DNA of 64,000 nucleotides from Streptomyces sp. TLI_053 (GTDB taxonomy: Bacteria > Actinomycetota > Actinomycetes > Streptomycetales > Streptomycetaceae): NCBI RefSeq assembly GCF_900105395.1, contig NZ_LT629775.1, forward strand, positions 6,537,501-6,601,500, read 5' to 3'. The notes below the pieces were generated by a model. The model was not told the origin of the DNA. It was given only the letters and a program-made list of their open reading frames with translations, and did not search any database. A program made the position numbers and the translations under genes. Shown here one piece after another: positions 19,580 to 28,198 of the stretch. Numbering within the stretch: the first letter of the stretch is position 1; every line of letters begins with the position of its first letter.

Positions 19580-20707
19580 GTGCAGCCGCAGTCCTTCCGT
19601 TTCCGCGCCGTGCTGACCGGTGCCACCGCCTTCACCCTGGCCGCCGCGCTCGCGGCCTGCGGTAGTACGGACGGCGGGAACAAGGGCGATTCTGCGAAGG
19701 CCGGCGGCAAGGGCGCGGCGACGGCCACCGGCTCCGCGTCCTCGTCCGCGGCCTCCTCGGCGCCCGGCACCTCGGCGCCCGGTTCCTCCGCGCCCGGGTC
19801 CGCCGCCCCGGGCTCCCCGGCGGCCGGTTCGACCTCGGCGGCGCCGGTCCCGGCCGCCGGGTCCGGCAAGGTGCTGATGCCCACCGGCCCGCAGGCCGCG
19901 TTCGGCAAGGCCAGGGACACCGCCGCGGGCCAGATCATGATGACCACCCTGGCCGGTCCCAAGTCCGGGGTCTCCGGCAAGGTCTGGGTCTGGCTCCCCC
20001 CGGAGTACAACGACCCGAAGTACGCGAAGACCGGCTTCCCCGTGCTCACCCTGTACGCGGGCGGCCAGAGCGCGGGCTACAACACCTGGACCGACAACCA
20101 GCTGCCGATCCAGGAGGTCGACGCCGACCTCGCCAAGCAGGGCAAGGCCCACCCCTTCATCATGATCATGCCGGTGCAGAACCTCGACTCCAACGAGGCC
20201 AAGGCGCTGGAGTGCGCCGACATCCCGGGCCAGCCCAAGATCGGCACCTGGATGGCCGAGGACATCCCCGACTTCGTGCGCGCCAACTTCCGCACGGTGA
20301 AGGGCCGCGACGGCTGGGGTCTGATGGGTGCCTCCACCGGTGCGTTCTGCAGCGCGAAGCTGGCTCTGCAGCACCCGGACAAGTTCAAGGCCGCCGTGCC
20401 GATCGACGGCTACTTCAACCCCGACTCGCCGCTCTGGAAGGGCTACGAGAACGACCGCCAGGCCAACAGCCCCGACCTGCTGGTCGCCCAGGGCAAGGCC
20501 GACGTCAGGATGCTGGCGACCGCCGGCGGGGCCAACGCGTACGAGATGAAGCTGGTCAAGGCGTGGGTCGCCAAGGCCGCGCCGCCGCTCACCGTCGAGT
20601 ACTACGAGCAGCCCGGCGGGAAGCACCTGACCACCGACTTCAAGAAGATGATCCCGGACACCCTGCAGTGGCTCACCAAGAACCTCGCGGGGCCGCAGAG
20701 CGACTGA
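19580..20707 (+). CDS. Exported lipoprotein esterase (antigen 85/esterase D-like alpha/beta hydrolase)
   Basis: A 375-residue secreted lipoprotein. The signal peptide ends in a lipobox LAAC (near residue 28), followed by a low-complexity Ser/Ala/Gly/Pro linker to about residue 95 that would hold the enzyme away from the membrane. The hydrolase domain has the nucleophile elbow GASTG in WGLMGASTGAFCSAKLAL and a C-terminal His in GGKHLTTDF. This resembles the PF00756 esterase family, which includes mycolyltransferases and feruloyl esterases; streptomycetes lack mycolic acids, so a plain esterase or acyltransferase role is more likely. The GTG at 19580 has GGAGAG 8 nt upstream. It ends at a strong terminator. 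Confidence 0.87.
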   Translation: MQPQSFRFRAVLTGATAFTLAAALAACGSTDGGNKGDSAKAGGKGAATATGSASSSAASSAPGTSAPGSSAPGSAAPGSPAAGSTSAAPVPAAGSGKVLMPTGPQAAFGKARDTAAGQIMMTTLAGPKSGVSGKVWVWLPPEYNDPKYAKTGFPVLTLYAGGQSAGYNTWTDNQLPIQEVDADLAKQGKAHPFIMIMPVQNLDSNEAKALECADIPGQPKIGTWMAEDIPDFVRANFRTVKGRDGWGLMGASTGAFCSAKLALQHPDKFKAAVPIDGYFNPDSPLWKGYENDRQANSPDLLVAQGKADVRMLATAGGANAYEMKLVKAWVAKAAPPLTVEYYEQPGGKHLTTDFKKMIPDTLQWLTKNLAGPQSD

Positions 20708-20791
20708 GGCACCTGGGGCGTCAGGAGCAGCGGGGTCACCTGGAGCACCGGGAGCTCGGGGCACTCGGGGTGCTCGGGGCCCGGACCAGGA

Positions 20792-20832
20792 GCGGAGCGG
20801 ACCGGCCGATCGCATCGGCCGGTCCGCTCCGC
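20792..20832 (+). terminator. Intrinsic terminator after the esterase gene
   Basis: A perfect 19-bp stem (20792-20810 with 20814-20832), a 3-nt loop and a following CGTTTTCGG. Confidence 0.9.
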
Positions 20833-21118
20833 CGTTTTCGGCTCGCCGCGGCTTCCCGCCGCCGGCTGCCAGTTGCCGCCGCTTCCGGCGCGCCGTCCCG
20901 GCGTCGTCCCGCGCCGGTCGTGGCGGTCGTGGCGGTCGTGGCGGAATGTTGCGCCGCGTTCGCCGCCGCGCCCACCGAAGCGGGTCGAACGGCCGCTGAG
21001 CTGCACGTCAATCGGACATTGATTCGCCTCTGATGTCCTCTCATCACCCTGGTGGGAGTGCCAGCCCACCACTTCCGCCAGGTCGTGCCAGCCCTGCCCG
21101 AGACGTGAAGAGAGTTCC
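20833..21118. other. Upstream region of the hemerythrin-like gene
   Basis: About 290 bp with no gene seen. It contains three 9-bp tandem copies of GGTCGTGGC (20916-20942) and a relatively AT-richer stretch (21005-21050) that probably includes the promoter of the gene at 21119. Confidence 0.4.
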
Positions 21119-21883
21119 ATGCCCAGCCACCTGCTGCCCGTAGCGTCCCCGGTGTCCCCGGCCGTGCCCACCCAGGGCGGCCCCGTGCACGACCGCACCG
21201 CCGACGAGGAGCCGCAGGCCTTCCGCTTCGCCGGCCTGCGGCTGGTGCACTCCGCACTCCGCCGCGACCTCGCCAGGCTGCCCAACGCCCTCCGGCTGCT
21301 GCAGCCCGGCGAGGACGAGAAGGGCGCCGCGCTGCTGCGCCACTGGACCTTCGTCACCGCCGTGCTGTCCTGCCACCACGAGCAGCAGGACACCCGGATC
21401 TGGCCGATCGTCCGCCGGTTCGCCCCCGAGCTGCGGCTGCTGCTCAACTGGCTGGAGTCGGACCACCACAACCTCGACCACTCGTTCACCCGGGTGACCA
21501 CCCTGGTCCGGATCGCCAGCCGGGACACCGGTTCGGTGTGGCCGGTGGCCTACGCGATCGAGGACCTCGCCGCCCGGCTGGAGACCCATCTGCGGGTCGA
21601 GGAGCGCCAGTTGCTGCCGCGGATGGAGCTGGTCTTCACGGAGAACTCGCGGGTGGGCAGCCTGCCCGAGCTGCTCGACGTGATGCACTCCGCCGACGGC
21701 CCGGGCACGCCGGACGCGCTCGCCTGGCTGCTGGACGGTGTCGAGCCGGCGCTGGTCGAGCGGCTGCTCGCCGACTGCGACGACCTCGTGGCCCGGCACT
21801 GGCCGCACTGGCAGGCGACGTACCAGCGGTGCACGGCGCCGCTGTGGGGTCCGCCCGAGGCCTGGGACGCGGCCGGGGAGTGA
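21119..21883 (+). CDS. Hemerythrin-like (HHE) domain protein
   Basis: A 254-residue protein with a four-helix HHE-type domain, a fold that binds a non-haem di-iron centre in O2, NO or iron sensing. Candidate ligands lie in LRLVHSALRRDL, SCHHEQQDTRIWP, ESDHHNLDHSF and HLRVEERQLLP, in the expected H...HxxxE...H...HxxxE order. The C-terminal part (about 200-254) is family-specific. Start ATG at 21119 with GAAGAGAG upstream. No neighbour is clearly linked; it is convergent with the flavin monooxygenase. Confidence 0.82.
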   Translation: MPSHLLPVASPVSPAVPTQGGPVHDRTADEEPQAFRFAGLRLVHSALRRDLARLPNALRLLQPGEDEKGAALLRHWTFVTAVLSCHHEQQDTRIWPIVRRFAPELRLLLNWLESDHHNLDHSFTRVTTLVRIASRDTGSVWPVAYAIEDLAARLETHLRVEERQLLPRMELVFTENSRVGSLPELLDVMHSADGPGTPDALAWLLDGVEPALVERLLADCDDLVARHWPHWQATYQRCTAPLWGPPEAWDAAGE

Positions 21884-21993
21884 GCCCCGGGGCTTTTGCG
21901 GCGCTTCGGTCTACGCGCGTGGCAGGTGCCTCTGGCGTATGCCGTCGTCCCGCCTCCGCACCCGCCCCCGACAGGCCGTCCGGTGCGGCGGGT

Positions 21994-23565
21994 TCAGTGC
22001 AGGCCGAGGCGGCCCAGGTAGCCCGGCAGGTCGGCGGGGTCGTGGGTGGCCAGGCCCAGGTAGCCGTCCGGCCGGACGACGAACAGGCCCGGTCCGTACA
22101 CCCGCTCGGTGACGCCGCCGTCGATCCGGTGCCCGCGCACGCCGGCGGGCAGTTCGGGCAGGGCGCGGCCGACCGCGAGCACGGTGACGTGCGGGCCGCG
22201 GAACAGCTCGAAGAGCCGTCGTGCCGGCCCGGAGCCGTCGTCCGCCGTGCTGTTCGCGGTGTCGTCCGCCGCGTCGCCCAGTGGCGCGTCCGGGGCCCGC
22301 TCCCCGGCCCGCAGCGCGCCCTCGGCCAGGCCGGGGCGTGCCTCGACGGTCAACGGGCCGTCCTCGTAGCCGAGCCCGAGCTGTTCGGTGCGCGGGCCGC
22401 GCCGCAGTCCGCCGGCCCGGACCCCGCCCGCGTGGTGCAGCCGGGTGGAGATCTCCAGTACGTCGGCGGCGATCGGCAGCCGCTCCTCCTCGTAGCTGTC
22501 CAGCAGGGCCTCGTCGGCGCCGTGCCGCAGCACCTGGCCGAGCTTCCAGCCCAGGTTGTACGCGTCCTGGACGCTGGTGTTGAGGCCCTGGCCGCCGGCC
22601 GGGGAGTGGATGTGCGCGGCGTCGCCGGCCAGGAAGACCCGGCCCTCCCGGAACCGCTCGGCGAGCGCCGTGCGCGGCCGGAAGCCGGAGGCCCAGTGCA
22701 CCCGGCCGAGCGCCGACTCCGGCAGGTGGGTGCGGGCCACGACGGTCCGTCGCACGCCCTCCGGCGAGGTGTCGGGCTCCTCCGGGCCGCTCTCCCGGCT
22801 GTTCTCCCGGCCGCCCCCCGTTCCGCCCGCTGCCGCGCCTCCCCCGTCGAACCGGGCGAACAGCTGGAACGCGGTGGTGCTCGGCAGCGGGCAGAGCAGC
22901 AGCGGGCCGCCGGGTGCCTTCGGCCAGACGTGCCAGTTCCCGCGGTCCAGGCCGTCGATCTCCAGGTCGGCGACCAGGGCGGGGTGCGGGTCGACCGGTC
23001 CGCCCGCCATCGGGATGCCCACCGCCCGGCGGACGGTGGAGCGACCGCCGTCGGCGGCGACCAGGTAGCGGGCGGAGACGGTCCGTTCGGCGCCGTCGGG
23101 GCCGGTCAGCCGGGCCTCGACCCGGTCCGGGTACTGCTCGAGGCCGCTCAGCGCGGTGCCGAGGACGACCTCGCCGCCGAGTTCGCGCAGCCGCTCGTGC
23201 AGCAGCTCCTGGGTGCGCCACTGCGGGAGCATCCAGACCGACGGGTACGGCACGGTCGGGTCCGGCTCGGCCCGCCCGGGGCCCCCGACGAGGTCCCACT
23301 CGCCCTGCCGCTCGCCGTCCTCCCAGTTCAGCATCCGGGGGTAGGGGCGGCCGGCGGCACGGACGGCGGTGAGCAGGCCGAGGTCCTCGAAGACCTCCTG
23401 GGTCCGGGGCTGGAGCCCCTTGCCGCGCGAGCCGGGGAACAGCGCTCCGGCCTGCTCGACCAGCAGTGCGGAGACTCCGCGCCGGGCGAGGTCGCAGGCG
23501 AGGGTCAGGCCGGTCGGGCCGGCGCCGACGACGAGCACGTCGGTCCGGGTCGGGGCGTGCGCCAT
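21994..23565 (-). CDS. FAD-dependent aromatic-type monooxygenase
   Basis: A 523-residue class A flavoprotein hydroxylase (FAD_binding_3; pentachlorophenol monooxygenase/rifampicin hydroxylase-like). The Rossmann motif VVGAGPTGL is near residues 11-19, and the second FAD motif is GDAAHIHSPAGGQGLNTSVQDA; a C-terminal thioredoxin-like domain follows. The substrate (aromatic metabolite, polyketide or antibiotic) is not evident. A Gly/Ser/Glu-rich insert near 250-275 looks like a disordered loop. The ATG at 23565 is 12 nt from the first of two TetR operators, so it is very likely repressed by the divergent regulator at 23760. Confidence 0.9.
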   Translation of the reverse strand: MAHAPTRTDVLVVGAGPTGLTLACDLARRGVSALLVEQAGALFPGSRGKGLQPRTQEVFEDLGLLTAVRAAGRPYPRMLNWEDGERQGEWDLVGGPGRAEPDPTVPYPSVWMLPQWRTQELLHERLRELGGEVVLGTALSGLEQYPDRVEARLTGPDGAERTVSARYLVAADGGRSTVRRAVGIPMAGGPVDPHPALVADLEIDGLDRGNWHVWPKAPGGPLLLCPLPSTTAFQLFARFDGGGAAAGGTGGGRENSRESGPEEPDTSPEGVRRTVVARTHLPESALGRVHWASGFRPRTALAERFREGRVFLAGDAAHIHSPAGGQGLNTSVQDAYNLGWKLGQVLRHGADEALLDSYEEERLPIAADVLEISTRLHHAGGVRAGGLRRGPRTEQLGLGYEDGPLTVEARPGLAEGALRAGERAPDAPLGDAADDTANSTADDGSGPARRLFELFRGPHVTVLAVGRALPELPAGVRGHRIDGGVTERVYGPGLFVVRPDGYLGLATHDPADLPGYLGRLGLH

Positions 23566-23576
23566 CGCACACTCTC

Positions 23577-23591
23577 CTTAACGTCGTTAAG
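23577..23591. promoter_or_regulatory. TetR operator 1
   Basis: Perfect 15-bp palindrome CTTAACGTCGTTAAG overlapping the start region of the monooxygenase gene. The same arms occur 38 bp away. AT-rich arms stand out in this GC-rich DNA. Confidence 0.85.
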
Positions 23592-23614
23592 TTGCTGACG
23601 TCCGGAAGCATGGG

Positions 23615-23629
23615 CTTAACGGTGTTAAG
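23615..23629. promoter_or_regulatory. TetR operator 2
   Basis: CTTAACGGTGTTAAG has the same arms as operator 1, with centres 38 bp apart. It probably controls the divergent monooxygenase and tetR promoters together. Confidence 0.85.
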
Positions 23630-23759
23630 TTGTCAATGCCGCGCGGTCGAAACCGGACGGCAGTGCCGCACGGTCGAAATGCACGGTCGTACCGGGCGGT
23701 CGTACCGGACGCCCCGTCGTCGCGAGGGCGGCCGGCCACCACGGAAGGAAGGGCGCGAC

Positions 23760-24419
23760 ATGCCGCCGAAGCTGGACCGCGCCCAGGTGGTCGACGCCGC
23801 CCTGCGGCTGCTCGACGAGACCGGGCTGGAGGGGCTCACCCTGCGCCGGATCGCCACCGGGCTGGACGTCAAGGCACCCGCGCTGTACTGGCACTTCGCC
23901 AACAAGCAGGCGCTGCTGGACGAGATGGCCACCGAGATGCTCCGCCGGATGCACGCCGGGCCGGTCGCCGTCCCGGCGGACTGGCAGGAGGCGATCACCG
24001 CCACCTGTCGCACCCTGCGCAGCGGGCTGCTCGGCTACCGGGACGGCGCCAAGGTCTTCAGCGGCACCCGGCTCACCGACTACGGGCACGCCGAGGGGCA
24101 GGAGGTGCTGCTGACCGCGTTCCGTCGGGCCGGGTTCGAACTCGCCGACGCCGTCCTGGCCTTCACCACCGCGTACGCGTTCACGGTCGGGTTCGTGATC
24201 GAGGAGCAGGCCGTCCACCCGGTGCCGGGGGAGCGGGCCCCCGGCTACGACCCGGACCGGCGGGCCGCCGCCATCGACCCCGGGCACCCGCTCGCCGCGG
24301 CCGCGAGCCCGGCGCTCTTCGGGGACTTCGAGCGGCGCTTCGAGCGCGGTCTGGCGATCGTCGTGGCCGGCATCGGGGCCACGCTCCGCCCGGAGTCATC
24401 GTCGATGGAACCGTCCTGA
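23760..24419 (+). CDS. TetR/AcrR-family repressor of the divergent monooxygenase
   Basis: A 219-residue TetR regulator. The DNA-binding domain is residues 1-55 (LTLRRIATGLDVKAPALYWHFANKQALLDEMA), with the tetracycline-repressor-class C-terminal ligand domain after it (the Tet(R) arrangement near 'FTVGFVIEEQA'). The ATG at 23760 follows GGAAGGAAGGGC. Two identical palindromes lie between it and the monooxygenase, so it probably represses both genes and is released by a small molecule, perhaps the enzyme's substrate. Confidence 0.9.
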   Translation: MPPKLDRAQVVDAALRLLDETGLEGLTLRRIATGLDVKAPALYWHFANKQALLDEMATEMLRRMHAGPVAVPADWQEAITATCRTLRSGLLGYRDGAKVFSGTRLTDYGHAEGQEVLLTAFRRAGFELADAVLAFTTAYAFTVGFVIEEQAVHPVPGERAPGYDPDRRAAAIDPGHPLAAAASPALFGDFERRFERGLAIVVAGIGATLRPESSSMEPS

Positions 24420-24561
24420 CCGGCAACTCCCGCTTTCCCCTAGGGGATTGACCCCGCACGGCGTCCGGGTGGCGGTGGGCCGGAGGGTCGGGGGAGGGCC
24501 AGGGGCCGGGTACCGCCGACGGCCGATGGCCGGTCGGCGGCCCGCGCCTACCGTCGGAACC

Positions 24562-25074
24562 ATGACGAGTGCACCCGCGAACCCGCCCCCGGAGCACCGC
24601 CCCGGACCCCGCTCCACCGACCTGCCCGCCGGCCGGCCTGCTCGCCGATCCGCGGGCCTTCGCGCCGGTCTTCCCAGCGGTCTTCCCATCGGCTCTTCCG
24701 CCGGTGTTCCCACCGGCCGCCGTCGGAGGCCGGTCGTCCGGTCGGCCGCCCTCGCGGTCGGTGCCGCGCTGCTGCTGGGCAGCGGCCTCACCGCCTGCAA
24801 GGGCGGCGTCTCGCTCTGCCTCCACGACGACAGCTGCGATGTCGCCGTCCGCACCGACAAGGCCGACGGCACCCACACGGTCGAGGTGTTCGGCGGCGAC
24901 AAGGCCGTGACCCTCACCGTGGGCCGGATCACCGACACCACGGCCGAGGTCAAGCTCGGCGAGGAGACCAGGACCCTCACCGAGGACGTCGAGACCACCG
25001 TCGGCTCCGCGAGGATCACCCTGCGCCACGCCGATGCGCACGACCACACCGCCGAACTCCACGTCGTCCGCTGA
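24562..25074 (+). CDS. Putative lipoprotein of unknown function
   Basis: 170 residues. A polar, Arg/Pro-rich N-terminus (about 1-60) precedes a hydrophobic stretch and lipobox (LGSGLTAC, followed by KGG). The exported part is small, with two further Cys and a beta-rich pattern (HTVEVFGGDKAVTLTVGRITDT). The unusually long N-terminal region before the signal anchor is odd for a lipoprotein. The ATG at 24562 has no ribosome site, but a TANNNT box (TACCGT, 24549-24554) ends 7 nt upstream, so a leaderless mRNA is likely. Function unknown. Confidence 0.6.
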   Translation: MTSAPANPPPEHRPGPRSTDLPAGRPARRSAGLRAGLPSGLPIGSSAGVPTGRRRRPVVRSAALAVGAALLLGSGLTACKGGVSLCLHDDSCDVAVRTDKADGTHTVEVFGGDKAVTLTVGRITDTTAEVKLGEETRTLTEDVETTVGSARITLRHADAHDHTAELHVVR

Positions 25075-25151
25075 CCGCCCGTCGGCCCGGGCGGCACCCG
25101 GCCGTCGGGCCGGTGCGGGCCGGGGCGCCCGCGGGGTGCCGCGGAGTGCCG

Positions 25152-25754
25152 CTACTCCGGCAGTCGGTTGAGCCAGCTGATCGGCGTGACCGCGATCGCC
25201 GTCTCCGGCGTACCGTCCCACTCCGCGGGCAGCCCGGCCGCCGTCAGTGCCGCCACCACCGCGCGCCCGACCTCGGTCGTGCGCCGCACGGCGGCCTCCG
25301 TCGACTCGCCGTCCAGCTGGAACCCGCCGTACCGCAGCATCAACGCACCACCCTCGGCGGCCCGTTCGGTGTCCTGCTGGTGGAAGAACACGAACCCCCG
25401 CGAGTCCTCCTCGGCCTCGCCCCCGATCTCGGCGTAACCGCAACTCGCACAGCAGGTGAAGTCCATCGCGGCGACGATGCCCAGCTCCTCCAGGGCGTCG
25501 AAGGCGGCCTCCAGCCGGTCGACGTCGGTCGTCCCCGGCCAGGTGGCCTGCTCCTCCAACCGCTCCCGCCACAGCGGAGCGACGATCCGCTCCGCCTCCT
25601 CCATCGTCAGTCCCTGGTCGTCGAGGACCTCGACCAGGGACTCGGCTATCTCGTCCGGCTCCTGGAAGCCGCACCGGATCAGTTCGCGGGCCCGCTCCCC
25701 GGCGTCCCGCAGTACCTCGTCGGCAAGGGTGCTCTGTACGGTCTGCTGGTCCAT
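25152..25754 (-). CDS. DUF6891-like protein
   Basis: A 200-residue soluble acidic protein. The centre has a CCASCGYAEI segment, whose Cys residues could bind metal, followed by RGFVFFHQQDTERAA, a pattern I associate with the uncharacterised DUF6891 family. Start taken at the ATG 25754 (MDQQ); an upstream TTG at 25766 is possible. It is divergent from the DUF1152 gene at 66 bp. Function unknown. Confidence 0.72.
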   Translation of the reverse strand: MDQQTVQSTLADEVLRDAGERARELIRCGFQEPDEIAESLVEVLDDQGLTMEEAERIVAPLWRERLEEQATWPGTTDVDRLEAAFDALEELGIVAAMDFTCCASCGYAEIGGEAEEDSRGFVFFHQQDTERAAEGGALMLRYGGFQLDGESTEAAVRRTTEVGRAVVAALTAAGLPAEWDGTPETAIAVTPISWLNRLPE

Positions 25755-25819
25755 ACCCGCATCCAAGCACCCGCCTCCGACAACGGCCGCCGCGTCCGGA
25801 CCGCTGCTACCGTCCCCCG

Positions 25820-26782
25820 GTGACCTCGCTTCTGCAGCCTCCGCTGATCACCCGTCTGCTCGCCGCCGAACGCGTCCTGATCGCCGGAGCCGGCGGTGGG
25901 TTCGACGTCTACGCGGGCCTGCCGCTCGCCCTCGCCCTGCGGTCCGCGGGCAAGGAGGTGCACCTGGCCAACCTCTCCTTCAGCGAGCTCCACGCCCTTC
26001 CCGCCGAGGTCTGGCAGGAGCCCGACCTGGCTCTGGTCCGGCCCGACACCCCCGCCCCGGAGGGCTACTTCCCCGAGCGGACGCTCGCCCGCTGGCTCCG
26101 GCTGCACGGCATGCCCGACCAGGTCTGGGCGTTCCCCCGGACCGGGGTGCAGCCGCTGCGCGCCGCCTACCGGTCCCTGGTCGACCGCCTCGGCGTCGAC
26201 GCCGTCCTGCTGGTCGACGGCGGCACCGACATCCTGATGCGCGGCGACGAGGTGGGCCTCGGGACACCGGAGGAGGACATGACCAGCCTCGCCGCCGTCG
26301 CCGGGCTCACCGGCATCCCCGAACGGCTGGTCGCCTGCCTCGGTTTCGGCATCGACGCCTACCACGGCGTGAACCACTCCCTGGTCCTGGAGAACCTCGC
26401 CGCGATCGACCGGGCCGGCGGCTACCTCGGCGCCTTCTCCGTCCCGCGCGACAGCCGGGAGGGGAAGCTCTACCTGGACGCCGTGGAGCACGCCCGGGCG
26501 GCGTTCCCCGAGCACCCGAGCATCGTCCAGGGCTCGGTGGCGGCGGCGCTGCGCGGCCTGTTCGGCGACGTCCGGTTCACCGACCGCACCAGGGGCGGCA
26601 AGCTCTTCGTCAATCCGCTGATGACGCTCTACTTCGGGGTCACCGTGGAGGCGCTGGCCGCCGAGCACCGCTACCTCGACCGGCTCGAACCGACGGTACT
26701 GATGCGCCAGGTCGCCACCGTCATCAGCGACTTCCAGGAATCGCTGCCCGTCCGGCGGCCACCGCGGCAGTTCCCCCACTGA
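25820..26782 (+). CDS. DUF1152 domain protein
   Basis: A 320-residue protein of the DUF1152 family. It has a nucleotide-binding-like start (LIAGAGGGFDVYAGLPLALAL, a Gly-rich loop after a beta strand) and a DGGTDILMRGDEVGLGTP motif. The role is unproven; some members sit near metabolic or salvage genes. The GTG at 25820 lacks a ribosome site but has TACCGT (25808-25813) 6 nt upstream, typical of leaderless transcripts. The divergent neighbour may be arranged the same way. Confidence 0.82.
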   Translation: MTSLLQPPLITRLLAAERVLIAGAGGGFDVYAGLPLALALRSAGKEVHLANLSFSELHALPAEVWQEPDLALVRPDTPAPEGYFPERTLARWLRLHGMPDQVWAFPRTGVQPLRAAYRSLVDRLGVDAVLLVDGGTDILMRGDEVGLGTPEEDMTSLAAVAGLTGIPERLVACLGFGIDAYHGVNHSLVLENLAAIDRAGGYLGAFSVPRDSREGKLYLDAVEHARAAFPEHPSIVQGSVAAALRGLFGDVRFTDRTRGGKLFVNPLMTLYFGVTVEALAAEHRYLDRLEPTVLMRQVATVISDFQESLPVRRPPRQFPH

Positions 26783-26815
26783 CGCCCCCCGGGGCCGGCC
26801 GCCGGGCCCGCGCGA

Positions 26816-26843
26816 CCGTCCCGTCCCGTCCCGGGCGGGACGG
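26816..26843. terminator. Hairpin between convergent DUF1152 and FHA genes
   Basis: CCGTCCCG (26816-26823) pairs with CGGGACGG (26836-26843), between the convergent stops at 26782 and 26851. Confidence 0.55.
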
Positions 26844-26850
26844 CCGGAGG

Positions 26851-27396
26851 TCAGCCGCCGGCGAGGCGGAACTCCAGGTTGCCGAAGCGCACCTGGTCGC
26901 CGGGGCGGACCCGGATGCCACCGACGATCCGGTACCCGTTCACATGGGTGCCGTTCGTCGAACCGAGGTCGTACAGGACCCAGCCGTCGCCCTCCCGGCG
27001 CAGCTCGGCGTGGTGCCGCGAGACCGACGCGTCGTTCAGCCGCAGCCCGGACCCGGGGAACCGGCCGATCGTCAACTGCCCGCCCCCGGTGTGGGGGAGG
27101 CTCAGGCCGGGCAGCCGCTCGGCCCGCCAGGCCCCGCCCAGCCGCACGCCGAACGCGGAGACCCGGCCCACCGCGCGCAGCACGAACCGTCCGACCGGGT
27201 TCCCGGCCGGCAGGTCGGCCATCACGGACTTCAGCTCCGCGCGGCTGCTCGCCCGGAGGACGAGGTCCAGCCGGCCGAGAAAGGTGTCGTGCGACAGCCG
27301 GCCGTTCCCGGCGCCCTCCCGCAACGCGTCGAGGGCCCGCTCCCGCTCGGCCTCCGACGGCCGGACCACCTGTGTCCGGTTCTCACGCGACATCAT
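26851..27396 (-). CDS. DUF1707–FHA domain protein
   Basis: 181 residues with two modules: an N-terminal DUF1707 (about 12-63, RPSEAERERALDALREGAGNG), then an FHA domain (about 105-175) with the phosphothreonine-binding landmarks IGR, SRHH and STNGTHVNG. FHA domains read Ser/Thr-kinase signals, so this is probably a soluble phospho-signal adaptor. Two ATG codons in tandem (27396 and 27393) start it. No kinase gene lies nearby. Confidence 0.88.
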   Translation of the reverse strand: MMSRENRTQVVRPSEAERERALDALREGAGNGRLSHDTFLGRLDLVLRASSRAELKSVMADLPAGNPVGRFVLRAVGRVSAFGVRLGGAWRAERLPGLSLPHTGGGQLTIGRFPGSGLRLNDASVSRHHAELRREGDGWVLYDLGSTNGTHVNGYRIVGGIRVRPGDQVRFGNLEFRLAGG

Positions 27397-27491
27397 GGAC
27401 CGATTCTCGGCCGCCCCCGCCCGGGCTGTCCAGATTCCCCGGGCCACCGGTCCGTCGCTTCGCCACCGGCGCCGCCGGTCCGCCGCGGGGC

Positions 27492-28052
27492 TCAGGTCTT
27501 CCGCGCGGCCGCCACGATCTTGACCGTGGTGTGCAGGAACCGCGCGGTCGCCGACCCCTGGTAGGACTTCCCGAAGAGGTTGGCGGGGGTGACCCATTTC
27601 CCGTTCCTCAGGTGCACCACGACGAACGCGGTGCCGGGATCGGCGCCGAGCACCTCGTAGTCGCCCTTCGGCGAGGTGTAGGGGAGGGGGAAGTCCGCGG
27701 GCAGCGGCTCGGAGAGGAAGTTCACCGTGAGCCGGACGTCCGGCGTGACCTCCACCCCCGCGAACGGTTCGGCGTCCAGCAGTGCCTGGACCTCGTCCAC
27801 CGTGCGCAGCAGCACCGGCACCGGGAAACCCAGCTGCTCGGCCAGGTGCCGCTCGATCCGTCCGGTCAGCGCGGCCCGGGCCGCCGCGTCGGTGGCCCCG
27901 GCGGTGAAGAACACGTTGCCGCTCTGGATGTAGGAGCCGACGCGCTCCAGGCCCAGCTCGGCGAAGAGCGCGCGCAGCCGCTCCATCCGTACCGTCCGGC
28001 CGCCCACGTTCACGGCGCGCAGGAAGGCGATGTAGGTGGTCGTAGTGGTCAC
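27492..28052 (-). CDS. DUF1697 family protein
   Basis: 186 residues matching the DUF1697 family (start VTTTTTYIAFLRAVNVGGRTVRM; centre YIQSGNVFF). The biochemical role is unknown. The GTG at 28052 has no ribosome site; a CACACT box 6 nt upstream lies in one arm of a 24-bp inverted repeat whose other arm gives the same box and spacing to the divergent gene at 28199. Confidence 0.85.
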   Translation of the reverse strand: MTTTTTYIAFLRAVNVGGRTVRMERLRALFAELGLERVGSYIQSGNVFFTAGATDAAARAALTGRIERHLAEQLGFPVPVLLRTVDEVQALLDAEPFAGVEVTPDVRLTVNFLSEPLPADFPLPYTSPKGDYEVLGADPGTAFVVVHLRNGKWVTPANLFGKSYQGSATARFLHTTVKIVAAARKT

Positions 28053-28056
28053 CCGG

Positions 28057-28194
28057 CCAGTGTGGCACCGGGCACCGACACCGCGCGGCGCCGCGCGACG
28101 CCGGGTGAGGGCGCGCGACGTCGGACGACGGGAACGGAGGGCGGCGCCGCGCGACGGCACGCCCGGCGGTTGTCGGTGCCCGGTGCCACACTGG
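28057..28194. repeat. 24-bp perfect inverted repeat giving mirrored promoters
   Basis: The arms at 28057-28080 and 28171-28194 are perfect reverse complements, separated by 90 bp. Each arm ends in CACACT placed 6 nt before the start codon of the adjoining divergent gene (GTG 28052, ATG 28199). The spacer also has two copies of GCGGCGCCGCGCGAC (near 28086 and 28141). Confidence 0.9.
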
Positions 28195-28198
28195 CGGC

